A DNA stretch of 52,525 nucleotides from Gammaproteobacteria bacterium (GTDB lineage: Bacteria; Pseudomonadota; Gammaproteobacteria; Steroidobacterales; Foliamicaceae), in NCBI GenBank assembly GCA_028821145.1, contig JAPPHC010000041.1, positions 1 to 52,525 on the forward strand, given 5' to 3'. Each line of letters begins with the position of its first letter. Position 1 is the stretch's first letter. The notes beneath the pieces were generated by a model that saw only the letters and a list, made by a program, of their open reading frames with translations, made no database searches and was not told the origin of the DNA. Position numbers and translations under genes: made by a program. Of the stretch, positions 17,682 to 26,264 are shown one piece after another.

Positions 17682-20441
17682 TCAGAACGCCTGACGGTAG
17701 CCGGCGTAGAGAACGCGGCCGTCGAGGCTGTACAGGTTGTAGGCCTGCGGCAAGGGCGACGAGAACGAGCCGAGTTCCGGGTCTTCGTCGGTGAGGTTCT
17801 TCACGCCCACGGTGATGCGTCCGTCCCAGGGTGCGGACCATTGGTAGAACAGGTCGAACTCGGTGTGCGCCGATATCGAGAACTCGGCCTCCGGCAGGCC
17901 GAACCCGCCCACATAGTGGATGTAGCTGGACACGGTGTGATTGCCGTACCGCCAGACGATCGCCACCGAACTGCGGTCCGAGGGCCGGGCGCCGGCGGCC
18001 GCGGCGGCCCCGGCGACGGCGCCCAGGCCCGAACTCCATTCCAGCGCGGTGCGGGAGCGGGTGCGAAGCCGGAGGATGGTCCCCGCGTGGACCCGGAATT
18101 GGAAGTCACACAGCCCCGCGGTCGACAGATCGTAGATCAGTTGCAGGTCAACGCCGCGGAACTGCGCCCGGAAGGTGTTGTCCCAGAACACGTCGGCCTC
18201 CAGCAGGGCGCCGGTGGCCGGATCGCGCTTGAGCTGGCTGCCGCTGCCGCACCGGACAATCGCGGCCGGAATCGCCGAGTAGCGCGTGGTCTCGATTTGC
18301 CCGGTGTCAAGGCATTGCCCCTCGAACTCGAGGCCGATCAGCCCCTGCAGCGGCGGCAGTCCGATACCGTTCTCAAGATCCACGTTCCAGTAATCGGCGC
18401 GGGCCGTTAGCGATTTCCAGGCCACCACGACGCCGAAGTTGTAGCTCTCGGACAGCTCGGGCCTTAGCGTCGGGTTGCCGCCGGTGTAGGTGGGAAATTC
18501 CCCTTCGATGCATTCCGACGGGGCGATGCCGTCGCGACGGCATTTCACCAGGTCGAAGCCCGTCTGCAGCCAGAGTGAAGCGCCGTCATACAGGTTGTTC
18601 ATGCTGCCGGCGCGGAAGCCCTCGCCCCAGGAGGCGCGCAGCAACAGCCAGTCGGTGGGCTGGTAGCGCGCCGACAGGTAGGAACTCAGTTCGCTTCCGG
18701 CGGAATCGTCATACTGGTCCCAGCGCAAGGCGGCGCTCAGCTCCAGGTTGGGCAGCAGGGGCGCCAGCATTTCGCCGAACAGCGCCCGGATACGGCGCTC
18801 GCCCCGGCCGCTGACGCCGGCGCGCCCGAGCAGATCGCCGCCCGCGCTCAAGGGATCGTAGATATCGCGGTACTTCTCGTCGAAGTAATCGAACCCGAAG
18901 GCCCAGCCCAGGCGGCCGCCGGGCGCCCCGAACAGGTCGAAACTCACGTTGCCGCTGTAGGAGCGGAAATCGGCGCGGGAATCTCGGGTGGAATTCGCGG
19001 CAATCGCGGCCACGGCGTCGGCGTTGCCGGGATGCAGTGGATCGAACGGGTTGTACAGACCTTGCGAGACGTACTCCCGGGTCGTAAACGCCTTGGGAAA
19101 GCAACAACTGTCCTCTCGACCCTCGTAACGCGTGTGCCGGGCTTCCAGTTCGTACTCGAAAACGCCGGCGCTTCCATAGGCCAGAAGCGCGGTCTCGGAC
19201 AGCGTCAGCAGGGCCTCGAAGTCGCGGTTGCCCATACCGGCAAAGCGGTGCCGGAGAGTGTAGGGAAGCAGTTCGGGATACGGCACGTCGAAGTCGAATC
19301 CCCGCTTCAGTCCGGCAGCAGCCGCCTCGTCAAGCGGGATGTCGCCCGGCGGGGGCGCGAAACGGCCATGCACGTCCTGCCGGCTGAACAGCGACTGCAG
19401 GCGCAGCGCGTGGTCCGGCGTCAGTTCGTAATCGGCATGCAGGAAGGCGCCCGCCCGACTGAGGTCGGTAGTTTCCCAGGCCGAACTCGCGTAGTGGAAT
19501 CCGCAATGCTCCTCGCCGTTGTCGGCAACGTAGGGGCCGGCCAGCAGCCGCTGTCCCGTGGCCGGATCCTCGACCTGTTCGCAATTCGGCGCGGCGAGAT
19601 GCCGGGGCCAGATCGTGTTGCCCCAGGAGCTCACGTTGTCGGCGTTCTCCCAGGCGTACCAGGTGGCGGGAAACGGCGCATTGGGGTACTCGGCCACACC
19701 GTCCGCGTAGCCCGTTGTCCCCAGCGTGTAGAAACGGTCCGCAGATGCGATGTGCTGCTTGTCGCGGAAATCGGCGCTGAACATGAAACGCCCGCGATCG
19801 GTGGCCCCGCCCAGCGTCAGCACGCCGGATTCCGCGTCGGCGCCCTCGCGCGTGGGCCGGTCCGACGAAGCCTGGATTTCCATGCCTTCGTAGTCCTTGC
19901 GCAGAATGATGTTCACGACGCCGCCGATCGCGTCGGAGCCGTAGATGGCCGAAGCGCTGTCGGTGAGGATTTCGACGCGCTCCACGGCCGCCAGCGGAAT
20001 GATGTTGAGGTCGACGGCCTGGTTGGCCGTAACCGGCGACCGCGGCATCCGGCGGCCATCCAGCAGCACCAGCGTCCGGTTGGCGCCGATGCCGTGAACG
20101 CTGATCGTGGCCTGCCCGATCCAGGCGTTGCCCGAACGCTCGCGCGAGGACCCCAGGGTGTTTACCGGGTTGTTTCTGAGCACGTCGGCCACCGATTCGC
20201 GGCCGCTCAACTCCATGTCCTGCCGCGTAATCACGACCACCGGGCGGGCCTCCTCCACGTCGATCCGCCGGATCCGCGAACCGGTAACCACCTGGCGCCC
20301 CAGCTCCAGCACGTCCTTCTCTTCTGCGTCATTGCCTGCCTGCTGGGCCGCTGCTGCGGAAACCACGCAAAGCGCGCCGACCAAAGCCGCGCACAGCCCG
20401 GCGCCGAGCGCCGCGTCCAGCCTGCAAGGCCGGGACTTCAT
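17682..20441 (-). CDS. TonB-dependent outer-membrane receptor 1
   Basis: A 919-residue outer-membrane transporter that imports large or scarce ligands using TonB energy. A cleavable signal peptide (about 1-32, ending in Ala-rich sequence) is followed by a TonB-box-like segment near residues 46-55 (LGRQVVTGSR), then the plug (RPVVVITRQDMELSG through YGSDAIGGVVNII) and a long beta-barrel ending in the expected C-terminal aromatic Phe. Several extracellular loops contain paired cysteines. Upstream is a divergent 50-bp gap with the threonine-dehydratase-like gene, holding the AT-rich hexamer TATAAC on the minus strand. It is convergent with the decarboxylase. The ligand is unknown. Confidence 0.92.
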   Translation of the reverse strand: MKSRPCRLDAALGAGLCAALVGALCVVSAAAAQQAGNDAEEKDVLELGRQVVTGSRIRRIDVEEARPVVVITRQDMELSGRESVADVLRNNPVNTLGSSRERSGNAWIGQATISVHGIGANRTLVLLDGRRMPRSPVTANQAVDLNIIPLAAVERVEILTDSASAIYGSDAIGGVVNIILRKDYEGMEIQASSDRPTREGADAESGVLTLGGATDRGRFMFSADFRDKQHIASADRFYTLGTTGYADGVAEYPNAPFPATWYAWENADNVSSWGNTIWPRHLAAPNCEQVEDPATGQRLLAGPYVADNGEEHCGFHYASSAWETTDLSRAGAFLHADYELTPDHALRLQSLFSRQDVHGRFAPPPGDIPLDEAAAAGLKRGFDFDVPYPELLPYTLRHRFAGMGNRDFEALLTLSETALLAYGSAGVFEYELEARHTRYEGREDSCCFPKAFTTREYVSQGLYNPFDPLHPGNADAVAAIAANSTRDSRADFRSYSGNVSFDLFGAPGGRLGWAFGFDYFDEKYRDIYDPLSAGGDLLGRAGVSGRGERRIRALFGEMLAPLLPNLELSAALRWDQYDDSAGSELSSYLSARYQPTDWLLLRASWGEGFRAGSMNNLYDGASLWLQTGFDLVKCRRDGIAPSECIEGEFPTYTGGNPTLRPELSESYNFGVVVAWKSLTARADYWNVDLENGIGLPPLQGLIGLEFEGQCLDTGQIETTRYSAIPAAIVRCGSGSQLKRDPATGALLEADVFWDNTFRAQFRGVDLQLIYDLSTAGLCDFQFRVHAGTILRLRTRSRTALEWSSGLGAVAGAAAAAGARPSDRSSVAIVWRYGNHTVSSYIHYVGGFGLPEAEFSISAHTEFDLFYQWSAPWDGRITVGVKNLTDEDPELGSFSSPLPQAYNLYSLDGRVLYAGYRQAF

Positions 20442-20491
20442 CGATTCCTGTCTCTCATCGCTCTGTTATATTGCGCCGGCGCGGCCAAGAC

Positions 20492-21460
20492 ATGTTTGAC
20501 TCTAACGGACTTGAGCAGGCCAGGCGCGTAGTCGCCCGGGTCATGCCCCCTACGCCGCAGTACCGGTGGCCAGGCCTGCGCCGCCACGCAGGCTGCGAGG
20601 TCTGGGTAAAGCACGAAAACCACACGCCCACCGGCGCCTTCAAGGTGCGTGGCGGCCTGGTGCTGCTGGACGAACTCGAGCGCGCCGGTGCAATGCCGGA
20701 AAAGATCATTACGGCTACCCGCGGCAACCACGGCCAGAGCATCCCGTTTGCCGCCGTTCCGCACGGGGTCTCGGTCACCGTACTCGCGCCGAAGGGCAAC
20801 AGCGCGGAGAAGAACGCCGCCATGGTCGGCTGGGGCGCGGAACTGGTCGAATTCGGCAACGACTATGAGGAGGCTCGCCAGGAAGCGGCGCGCCGCGTCG
20901 AAGCCGAAGGCGCGCTGTTCCTGCCGCCGTTTCATCCGGCCCTGGCGCGCGGCGTGGCGACCTATGCGGCGGAGCTGTTTGAGGCGGTCGCCGACCTGGA
21001 CGCGGTCTATGTGCCGATCGGAATGGGTTCCGGCATCTGCGGACTGATCCATACACGGGACCTGCTGCGGCTGAAGACCGATATCGTCGGGGTGGTGGCG
21101 GAGCGCGCTCCTGCGATGGCCCGCAGCTTCGAGGCCGGAGAAGTCGTCGCGACCGACTCCGCCGACACCTTTGCCGACGGCATGGCCTGCCGGGTGCCGA
21201 TGGCCGAGCCGCTGGAAATCGTGCGCCGCGGCGCCGCGCGCGTTGTCGAAGTCGGCGAGGAAGACATCGCTGAAGCCATGCGGATCCTGTACCGCAATAC
21301 CCACAACGTCGCCGAGGGGGCCGGCGCGGCCGCGTTCGCCGCGCTGATGCGGGAACGGGAACGGATGAGGGGCAAGCGCGCCGCCGTGATCCTGTCCGGC
21401 GGCAACGTCGACGCCGAAGTGTTCCGCGAGGTGCTTGCCGGCGGCGTGCCGAAACCCTGA
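20492..21460 (+). CDS. Threonine/serine dehydratase-like PLP enzyme
   Basis: A 322-residue fold-type II PLP enzyme. The PLP lysine is Lys51 in PTGAFKVRGG, followed by the TRGNHGQSIPFAA active-site stretch and a glycine loop IGMGSGICG for the phosphate, which differs from the usual GGGGL of biosynthetic threonine deaminases. There is no C-terminal ACT-like regulatory domain, so it is a short catabolic type (TdcB, serine racemase-like). ATG 20492 is preferred to a TTG seven codons upstream. It is divergent from TonB receptor 1 and convergent with the next gene (6 bp gap). The substrate could be threonine, serine or a hydroxylated analogue. Confidence 0.85.
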   Translation: MFDSNGLEQARRVVARVMPPTPQYRWPGLRRHAGCEVWVKHENHTPTGAFKVRGGLVLLDELERAGAMPEKIITATRGNHGQSIPFAAVPHGVSVTVLAPKGNSAEKNAAMVGWGAELVEFGNDYEEARQEAARRVEAEGALFLPPFHPALARGVATYAAELFEAVADLDAVYVPIGMGSGICGLIHTRDLLRLKTDIVGVVAERAPAMARSFEAGEVVATDSADTFADGMACRVPMAEPLEIVRRGAARVVEVGEEDIAEAMRILYRNTHNVAEGAGAAAFAALMRERERMRGKRAAVILSGGNVDAEVFREVLAGGVPKP

Positions 21461-21466
21461 GCCGAT

Positions 21467-22273
21467 TCAGCTCCGCTCCAGAAAGGCGCTGATCGCGGGC
21501 GCGACCGTCTCACGCAGATAGCGGGTTCGCGGGGTTGTCCCCCACCAACCCGAATGACCGCCCGCGGACGGATGCGTGAACGTAAGGAGGTCCACCGGTT
21601 TGCCGGCAATCCGCACGGTTTCCCACGTGTCGCCCGCCGGCGGCAGCGGCAGGGCATTGGCCATCCAGCGCCTGAGCCCCAGGCCGTGAACCACGATCAC
21701 AGTCGGCTGGAGGATTTCCATCGTGCGCAGAAAATGAGGGGCGCAGTTGCGCTGCATCGCGACGCTTGAATGACCCCGCCCCCCTCCGTGAGCGTCCTTG
21801 CTTCTGGGCGCCGTCAATGCCGTGCACAGCAGGTAATTCACCTGGGCGCAGCCATCGAAGACATGTCCGTCGAGCAGGCGTTCGCCCTCCTCGTCGTCGC
21901 CGAGCTCCCGCCCCAGCAGCAGTCGCAGGGTCGAGGTGACCCCCTTCATGTGCGGATTGCGGCCCCGGAAGCCCGCGGCCGCGGAACGGGCGAGCATTTC
22001 CGAGCGGCCCGCCAGATCGACGCACTCGCGGGCCTGCCCGTATTCCTGCCCGAGCACGACTATGCGCATCGCCCGTCCCTCGACCTCGAGGTCGTAATGC
22101 CTGCCCACGTGGCTCATTTGCCCGGGATGAAACGGAAACCCGCTCCGGCTCGCCCGGCACTCCGCATAGCTGCCGCAAATGAACCGGCCATTCCCGGAGA
22201 GCAGGTGTTCACGCACGTACGCCTGCAGCAACCGAATCCGCTCCCGGGTCCTCTCCGGGTGAGAAGAAATCAC
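21467..22273 (-). CDS. Uncharacterised protein, possible uracil-DNA-glycosylase fold
   Basis: A 268-residue soluble protein that I do not recognise by name. Several elements resemble the UDG superfamily, especially the Fe-S type: a cysteine pair FICGSYAEC (Cys33, Cys39), a strand and loop MRIVVLGQEYG (69-79), CAQVNYLLC, the helix-strand NCAPHFLRTMEILQPTVIVVHG, and a late HPSAGGHSG that recalls the terminal HPSP loop. This is pattern matching rather than a database hit. It starts with GTG at 22273 and has no clear ribosome-binding site. It is convergent with the dehydratase-like gene. Confidence 0.5.
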   Translation of the reverse strand: MISSHPERTRERIRLLQAYVREHLLSGNGRFICGSYAECRASRSGFPFHPGQMSHVGRHYDLEVEGRAMRIVVLGQEYGQARECVDLAGRSEMLARSAAAGFRGRNPHMKGVTSTLRLLLGRELGDDEEGERLLDGHVFDGCAQVNYLLCTALTAPRSKDAHGGGRGHSSVAMQRNCAPHFLRTMEILQPTVIVVHGLGLRRWMANALPLPPAGDTWETVRIAGKPVDLLTFTHPSAGGHSGWWGTTPRTRYLRETVAPAISAFLERS

Positions 22274-22329
22274 TTTTTCCAGCCTGGCGTCCGGGAGAAT
22301 CGAACCCTGCTACACCCGGGTCAGGCGCA

Positions 22330-23247
22330 TCAAGGATTGAGCTTGGCGTATTTCTCTCCCGCCTCGATGGCCACCGTCAGGCGGTTCCGCCGCTGGGGCA
22401 GCGGGCAGGTCGCAAAGTCGGTGAAGGCGCACGGCGGGTTTATGGCCTTGTTGAAATCCAGTGTCACGGTTCCCCCGGCGCGGCGGGACGCAAAGGCATA
22501 CAGGTATCGGCCCGCCGGATAGGTGGTCTTCCCCGTGGTCAGGTCGGCAAAAATCAGCAGGAACCCGGGGCCGGCAGCATAGGCTTCCAGTGAAAGCGGC
22601 TCGCCGCCAAACTCGAATGCCAGGACGCCCGGGGCCGTGGGCTTCCAGCCCAGCCCTTCCACCACCGTAGTGAGGATGCGCTCCTCGGGCCGCGCGTAGG
22701 GCTCGAAACGCGCCTCCACGCGCCAGGCGGAGTCCGTGGGATAGGCCGGTATTCCCGGGAAAGTGCTCACTGCCGGATGGTTCAGGTCGCGCAAGCGCAC
22801 GCCCATCCGGTCCAGACGGCCGATTGCATGCCAGGAGACCGAACCGTGCGTCAGGACCGTGGGGTCGCCTTCCTCATCGTGCACCAGCCGCAGTTGCGTG
22901 ACCCGTTCGCCGTTGCTGACGACTTCCGCGCCCGGGTCCGCCCTGAACTCAACGATCCCGTTCTCCCATACAAAGTCGCCAAGGTACGGAGCGGCCGGCA
23001 AGTCCGACAGCACGATATCGTTGTCGGGCGCCGACCCCATGCTCGTAGCGCCCGGTTCGAGCCAGTAGAGCCCGGCCAGATTCAACCAGCCGGCCGGCCC
23101 TTTCAGTTCCTCTTCCCGCTCAGCGCGCCAATCCGCTATGGATTGGACATAGTCCGCGGCTCCAGGTGATCCCGCAGGCTCCGGAGCCGCGCCGGCAACC
23201 ATGAACCACGCCGAAGAAAGCAGCGTGCCCACGACGAATTGCTTCAT
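22330..23247 (-). CDS. DUF1684 family secreted protein
   Basis: A 305-residue exported protein. The signal peptide begins at MKQFVVGTLL (ATG 23247, chosen over an ATG six codons upstream). The mature part matches the DUF1684 pattern: a WRAEREEELKGPAGWLNLAGL start, a central FHA-like beta region, and a conserved C-terminus NPPCAFTDFATCPLPQRRN followed by GEKY. Members of this family have no agreed biochemical function. It sits 18 bp after the nucleotide-carrier-like gene, in a minus-strand run from lysS, so co-transcription is likely. Confidence 0.85.
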   Translation of the reverse strand: MKQFVVGTLLSSAWFMVAGAAPEPAGSPGAADYVQSIADWRAEREEELKGPAGWLNLAGLYWLEPGATSMGSAPDNDIVLSDLPAAPYLGDFVWENGIVEFRADPGAEVVSNGERVTQLRLVHDEEGDPTVLTHGSVSWHAIGRLDRMGVRLRDLNHPAVSTFPGIPAYPTDSAWRVEARFEPYARPEERILTTVVEGLGWKPTAPGVLAFEFGGEPLSLEAYAAGPGFLLIFADLTTGKTTYPAGRYLYAFASRRAGGTVTLDFNKAINPPCAFTDFATCPLPQRRNRLTVAIEAGEKYAKLNP

Positions 23248-23265
23248 TTTCCGGACTCCTTGCAA

Positions 23266-24654
23266 CTACCCGACAGATTCCGCGCTACTGCCTGCCGGCA
23301 GTTCGACCGAATCGGGTTGATTTGCCGGATCGCGCCGGGTTTGCGCGCGGCCCAGCGCCACTGAAAGAGCGGTCCATACGGCGGCGAAGGGCGTAACCGC
23401 CGCAACCATGACACCCAGGCTGCCCAGCCCACTGAGCAGGGCGTGGATGCCGGCGCCCGCCAGGTCGCCGCCACGGTAGAGGAAAACGTCGATCAACGGC
23501 TTGGCCTTGTATCGCTCCGCGGGCGGCACGACGATGAAGAGAGTCTCGCGGGCGGGGCGCGACAATGCGTAGCGGGTGGTGCGATGCACGGCCTGAAATA
23601 TGGCCATGACACCGTACAGGGGCCAGATGGCCAGTACCGCGAAACCCGCCAGCGTCACCAGCGGCAGAATCGCCAGCGTCCAGCCGACGCCGAGCCGTCG
23701 GATCACACGGGTCGCAATGAAAATCTGGGTCAGGAGTGTCAGCGTTTGTGCAAGCGCGTCGAAAAGTGCAAAAGCACCCAGGCGCTCACTGAAAGTATCG
23801 TTGTCGATCAGAACAATGTTGGCCTGGGTGAAATAGATCAGCGTGTTGGAGACGGCCATGCACACGATGAACAACGCGATCCCCATCAGGTATGGCGACG
23901 TTCCAACCGCCGTCAAGCCGTCGAAGAACCCGCCGCCGATGCGCTGCCCCGGGATCGATACGGGCGGGCCGCTGGTCTCACCAAGTCTCGAATGGCTGGA
24001 CTGAACGGCTGTCCGGTCAAGCTTCAGCATCAAAACAGTTGCCAGCACGAACAGCCCCGCTCCGGTAAGCATCAGTGCCATCGGCAAGTAATCCGATTCG
24101 GTCGAATTGCTGATGAAATAAGCGGCCCAACCTCCGACAGCGGCTCCCAGCGTTCCACCAGCTCCAATAAAGGCGAACATGCGTTTGCCCTGGTCCATAT
24201 TGAAGATGTCGGCCATGAATGCCCAGAACAAGCTGGTGCTGAACAGGTTGATCGTGCTGAGCCAAACGTAGAACGTGTATCCGACGCCGCGCGCCAGCGG
24301 CGTCTCCGTATCGCTGCCGATCAAACCGCCGCCAGCCTGCGCGTTCGCGAACAGCAGCGCCGCGAATCCCAAAAGGCACACGACGACGAACCCGTAGCCC
24401 ACAGGGATGAATCGACGCCGGTCCATTCGCGCGACCACACCAGCAAAAAGAAGAACAAAGACCAGGGAAGAAATGGAAGTCACCACGAACAACCAGCGAA
24501 GTTCGTCCATGCCCCGCGCCACGCCCATTGTTTCGCGCACCGGCCGCAGGAAAAAATAGCCGCACAGCACGCAGAAATTGAACAACGCCGCGAGCAAGGC
24601 CAGGCGCAACTCGCCCCGCTTGAAGTTCAGAACCCGCGCAGCCCAATCCGTCAT
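23266..24654 (-). CDS. Npt1/Npt2-type MFS carrier (NTP/NDP antiporter homologue)
   Basis: A 462-residue inner-membrane protein with about 12 transmembrane segments. Sequence features match bacterial homologues of the ADP/ATP translocase family: FFLRPVRETMGV near residue 36, the FNMDQGKRMFAFIGAGGTLG region, and SRPARETLFIVVPPAERYKAKPLIDVFLYRGGD in the second half. Obligate intracellular bacteria use true members to steal host ATP. In free-living bacteria homologues occur with unknown substrates, so ATP exchange should not be assumed. GGGAG lies at good spacing before the ATG. It is flanked by BCCT and DUF1684 genes on the same strand. Confidence 0.82.
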   Translation of the reverse strand: MTDWAARVLNFKRGELRLALLAALFNFCVLCGYFFLRPVRETMGVARGMDELRWLFVVTSISSLVFVLLFAGVVARMDRRRFIPVGYGFVVVCLLGFAALLFANAQAGGGLIGSDTETPLARGVGYTFYVWLSTINLFSTSLFWAFMADIFNMDQGKRMFAFIGAGGTLGAAVGGWAAYFISNSTESDYLPMALMLTGAGLFVLATVLMLKLDRTAVQSSHSRLGETSGPPVSIPGQRIGGGFFDGLTAVGTSPYLMGIALFIVCMAVSNTLIYFTQANIVLIDNDTFSERLGAFALFDALAQTLTLLTQIFIATRVIRRLGVGWTLAILPLVTLAGFAVLAIWPLYGVMAIFQAVHRTTRYALSRPARETLFIVVPPAERYKAKPLIDVFLYRGGDLAGAGIHALLSGLGSLGVMVAAVTPFAAVWTALSVALGRAQTRRDPANQPDSVELPAGSSAESVG

Positions 24655-24677
24655 GTTTTTCTCCCTCGCCCCTTCCC

Positions 24678-26252
24678 TCAGGAGCCTTTCGGCGCCGCCG
24701 CGCCTTTTACGTCCAAGGCCGCCCGGTCTTCGCGAAGAAGCCGGAACAGCGAGACCGTCATTGCTACGCCGATGACCAGCAAAGGCAGAGATACTACCAG
24801 CGATGCCGACTTCGCGGCCTGTAATCCGCCCACGAAAATCAATCCGATGGGCAGGACCACGATCGCCAGGGCCCAGAACACGCGATGCCAGCGGTGCGGA
24901 TTCAGCCCCGCTGTCAGTCCTCTGGTGGCCGAAGCCGCGATCGCGTACGAGGCGGAATCATAGGTGGTCGCGATGAATATGAAGGTAAGCGCCACATAGG
25001 ACAGCAGCGGCAGGGGAAAGGGCTTGAGGGCCGAAAGGAACCCGGCAATGGCGGTTTCCGGCCCGTCCGCGGCCAGAATCTCGCGCACGGCCAACTCTCC
25101 GCTGGTGTCCATCCATTGCGCCGTGTTGCCGATGCAAACAAAGAGGAGGGCGCAGCCCAGCGTACCGTAGAGCAGCATCCCGCCAATCACTTGCCGCAGG
25201 GAGCGGCCGCATGAAATCCGGGTAACGAACAGGCCCACAAAGGGCGCATACGCCAGCCACCAGGCCCAATAGAAGATCGTCCAGTCCTCGATGAAATTCG
25301 AAGACAGGATCGGGTCGGTCCAGGTGCTCATTCGGACGAATTCCTGGATCATCAGTCCGAAGCTGCTGGTCCCCAGTTTGAGCGCGAATCCCGTGGGGCC
25401 GGTCAGCAGAACATAGATCGCGAAGATGATCGCGGCAATGGCGTTGATCTCGCTGAATCGCTTGATGCCCTTGTCGATGCCCAGGTACACGCTGGTGGCG
25501 AAAAGGGCCACGGAAATCGCGATCACGCCCACGTCGATGGCAAACGTCTCGCCGATTCCGAACAGCGCGCTGATGCAGGCGCCCACCATCGGGGTCGCGA
25601 GGCTCAACGAGGTGGCCGTTCCGCCCACCATCGCGACGACAAAAATGAAGTCCACCACCCTGCCCAAGGGACGGCTGGACACATCGTGGCCCATCAGTCC
25701 GACCAGCGATGTGGAGAGCCGCAGGTAGGCAACTTTTCGCTGGTAATACGGATAGGCAATGGCCACCGTCGCCAGGGCGTACAGCGCCCAGGCCGATACG
25801 CCCCAGTGAAAGAACGCGTAGGCCGGCGCAACCTCCAGCGCTTCCGCCGAACCGGGCTCCAGGCCGAATGGCGGCGTATCCGCGTAATACACCCACTCGA
25901 TCGGCGCCCAGTACAACAGGCCGCCACCGATCCCGGTGCAGAACAGCATTGCCACCCAGGAAAACGTGGAGTAGGCAGGCCGGGCGTCCTTTCCGCCCAA
26001 ACGATAGCGTCCGTAGCGGCCCAGGGCGATTACGGCCAGCACTATGGTCGCCGCCGCGACGGCCCATTGGTACACGATGCCCACTTCGCCGGCAATCCAG
26101 CTATATGTCCCGTCCACGGCCTTGCCGGCGAATTCGGGAAAGCCAAGCAGAAAGGTCCCCCACGCGACGATCACGGCGACCATCGCCCAGAACAGAACGC
26201 GGTCGACCTGCACCGCAGGCACGCTCGCCCTGGCTTCGGAATCGCTTATCAA
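24678..26252 (-). CDS. BCCT family transporter (betaine/carnitine/choline type)
   Basis: A 524-residue secondary transporter with 12 transmembrane segments. The Trp-rich BCCT signature is present as DWTIFYWAWWLAYAPFVG in the eighth helix region, and the glycine-rich first-pathway motif reads CTGIGGGLLYWAPIEW. Substrates in the family are quaternary ammonium or sulfonium compounds such as glycine betaine, carnitine and DMSP; the residues here do not settle which. The start is uncertain: TTG 26252 has no visible ribosome-binding site, while GTG 26222 is preceded by AGGGCGAGC. It begins 12 bp after lysS and may be transcribed with it. Confidence 0.9.
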   Translation of the reverse strand: MISDSEARASVPAVQVDRVLFWAMVAVIVAWGTFLLGFPEFAGKAVDGTYSWIAGEVGIVYQWAVAAATIVLAVIALGRYGRYRLGGKDARPAYSTFSWVAMLFCTGIGGGLLYWAPIEWVYYADTPPFGLEPGSAEALEVAPAYAFFHWGVSAWALYALATVAIAYPYYQRKVAYLRLSTSLVGLMGHDVSSRPLGRVVDFIFVVAMVGGTATSLSLATPMVGACISALFGIGETFAIDVGVIAISVALFATSVYLGIDKGIKRFSEINAIAAIIFAIYVLLTGPTGFALKLGTSSFGLMIQEFVRMSTWTDPILSSNFIEDWTIFYWAWWLAYAPFVGLFVTRISCGRSLRQVIGGMLLYGTLGCALLFVCIGNTAQWMDTSGELAVREILAADGPETAIAGFLSALKPFPLPLLSYVALTFIFIATTYDSASYAIAASATRGLTAGLNPHRWHRVFWALAIVVLPIGLIFVGGLQAAKSASLVVSLPLLVIGVAMTVSLFRLLREDRAALDVKGAAAPKGS

Positions 26253-26264
26253 ATCGTGTTCGTA

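Noticed and set aside
22291..22307. A tRNA-like T-arm: minus strand reads GGGTTCGATTCTCCCGG.
   Set aside because: The T-stem has two mismatches, no acceptor partner, D-arm or anticodon arm lies upstream, and CCA is not in register. Probably chance similarity or at most a decayed fragment.
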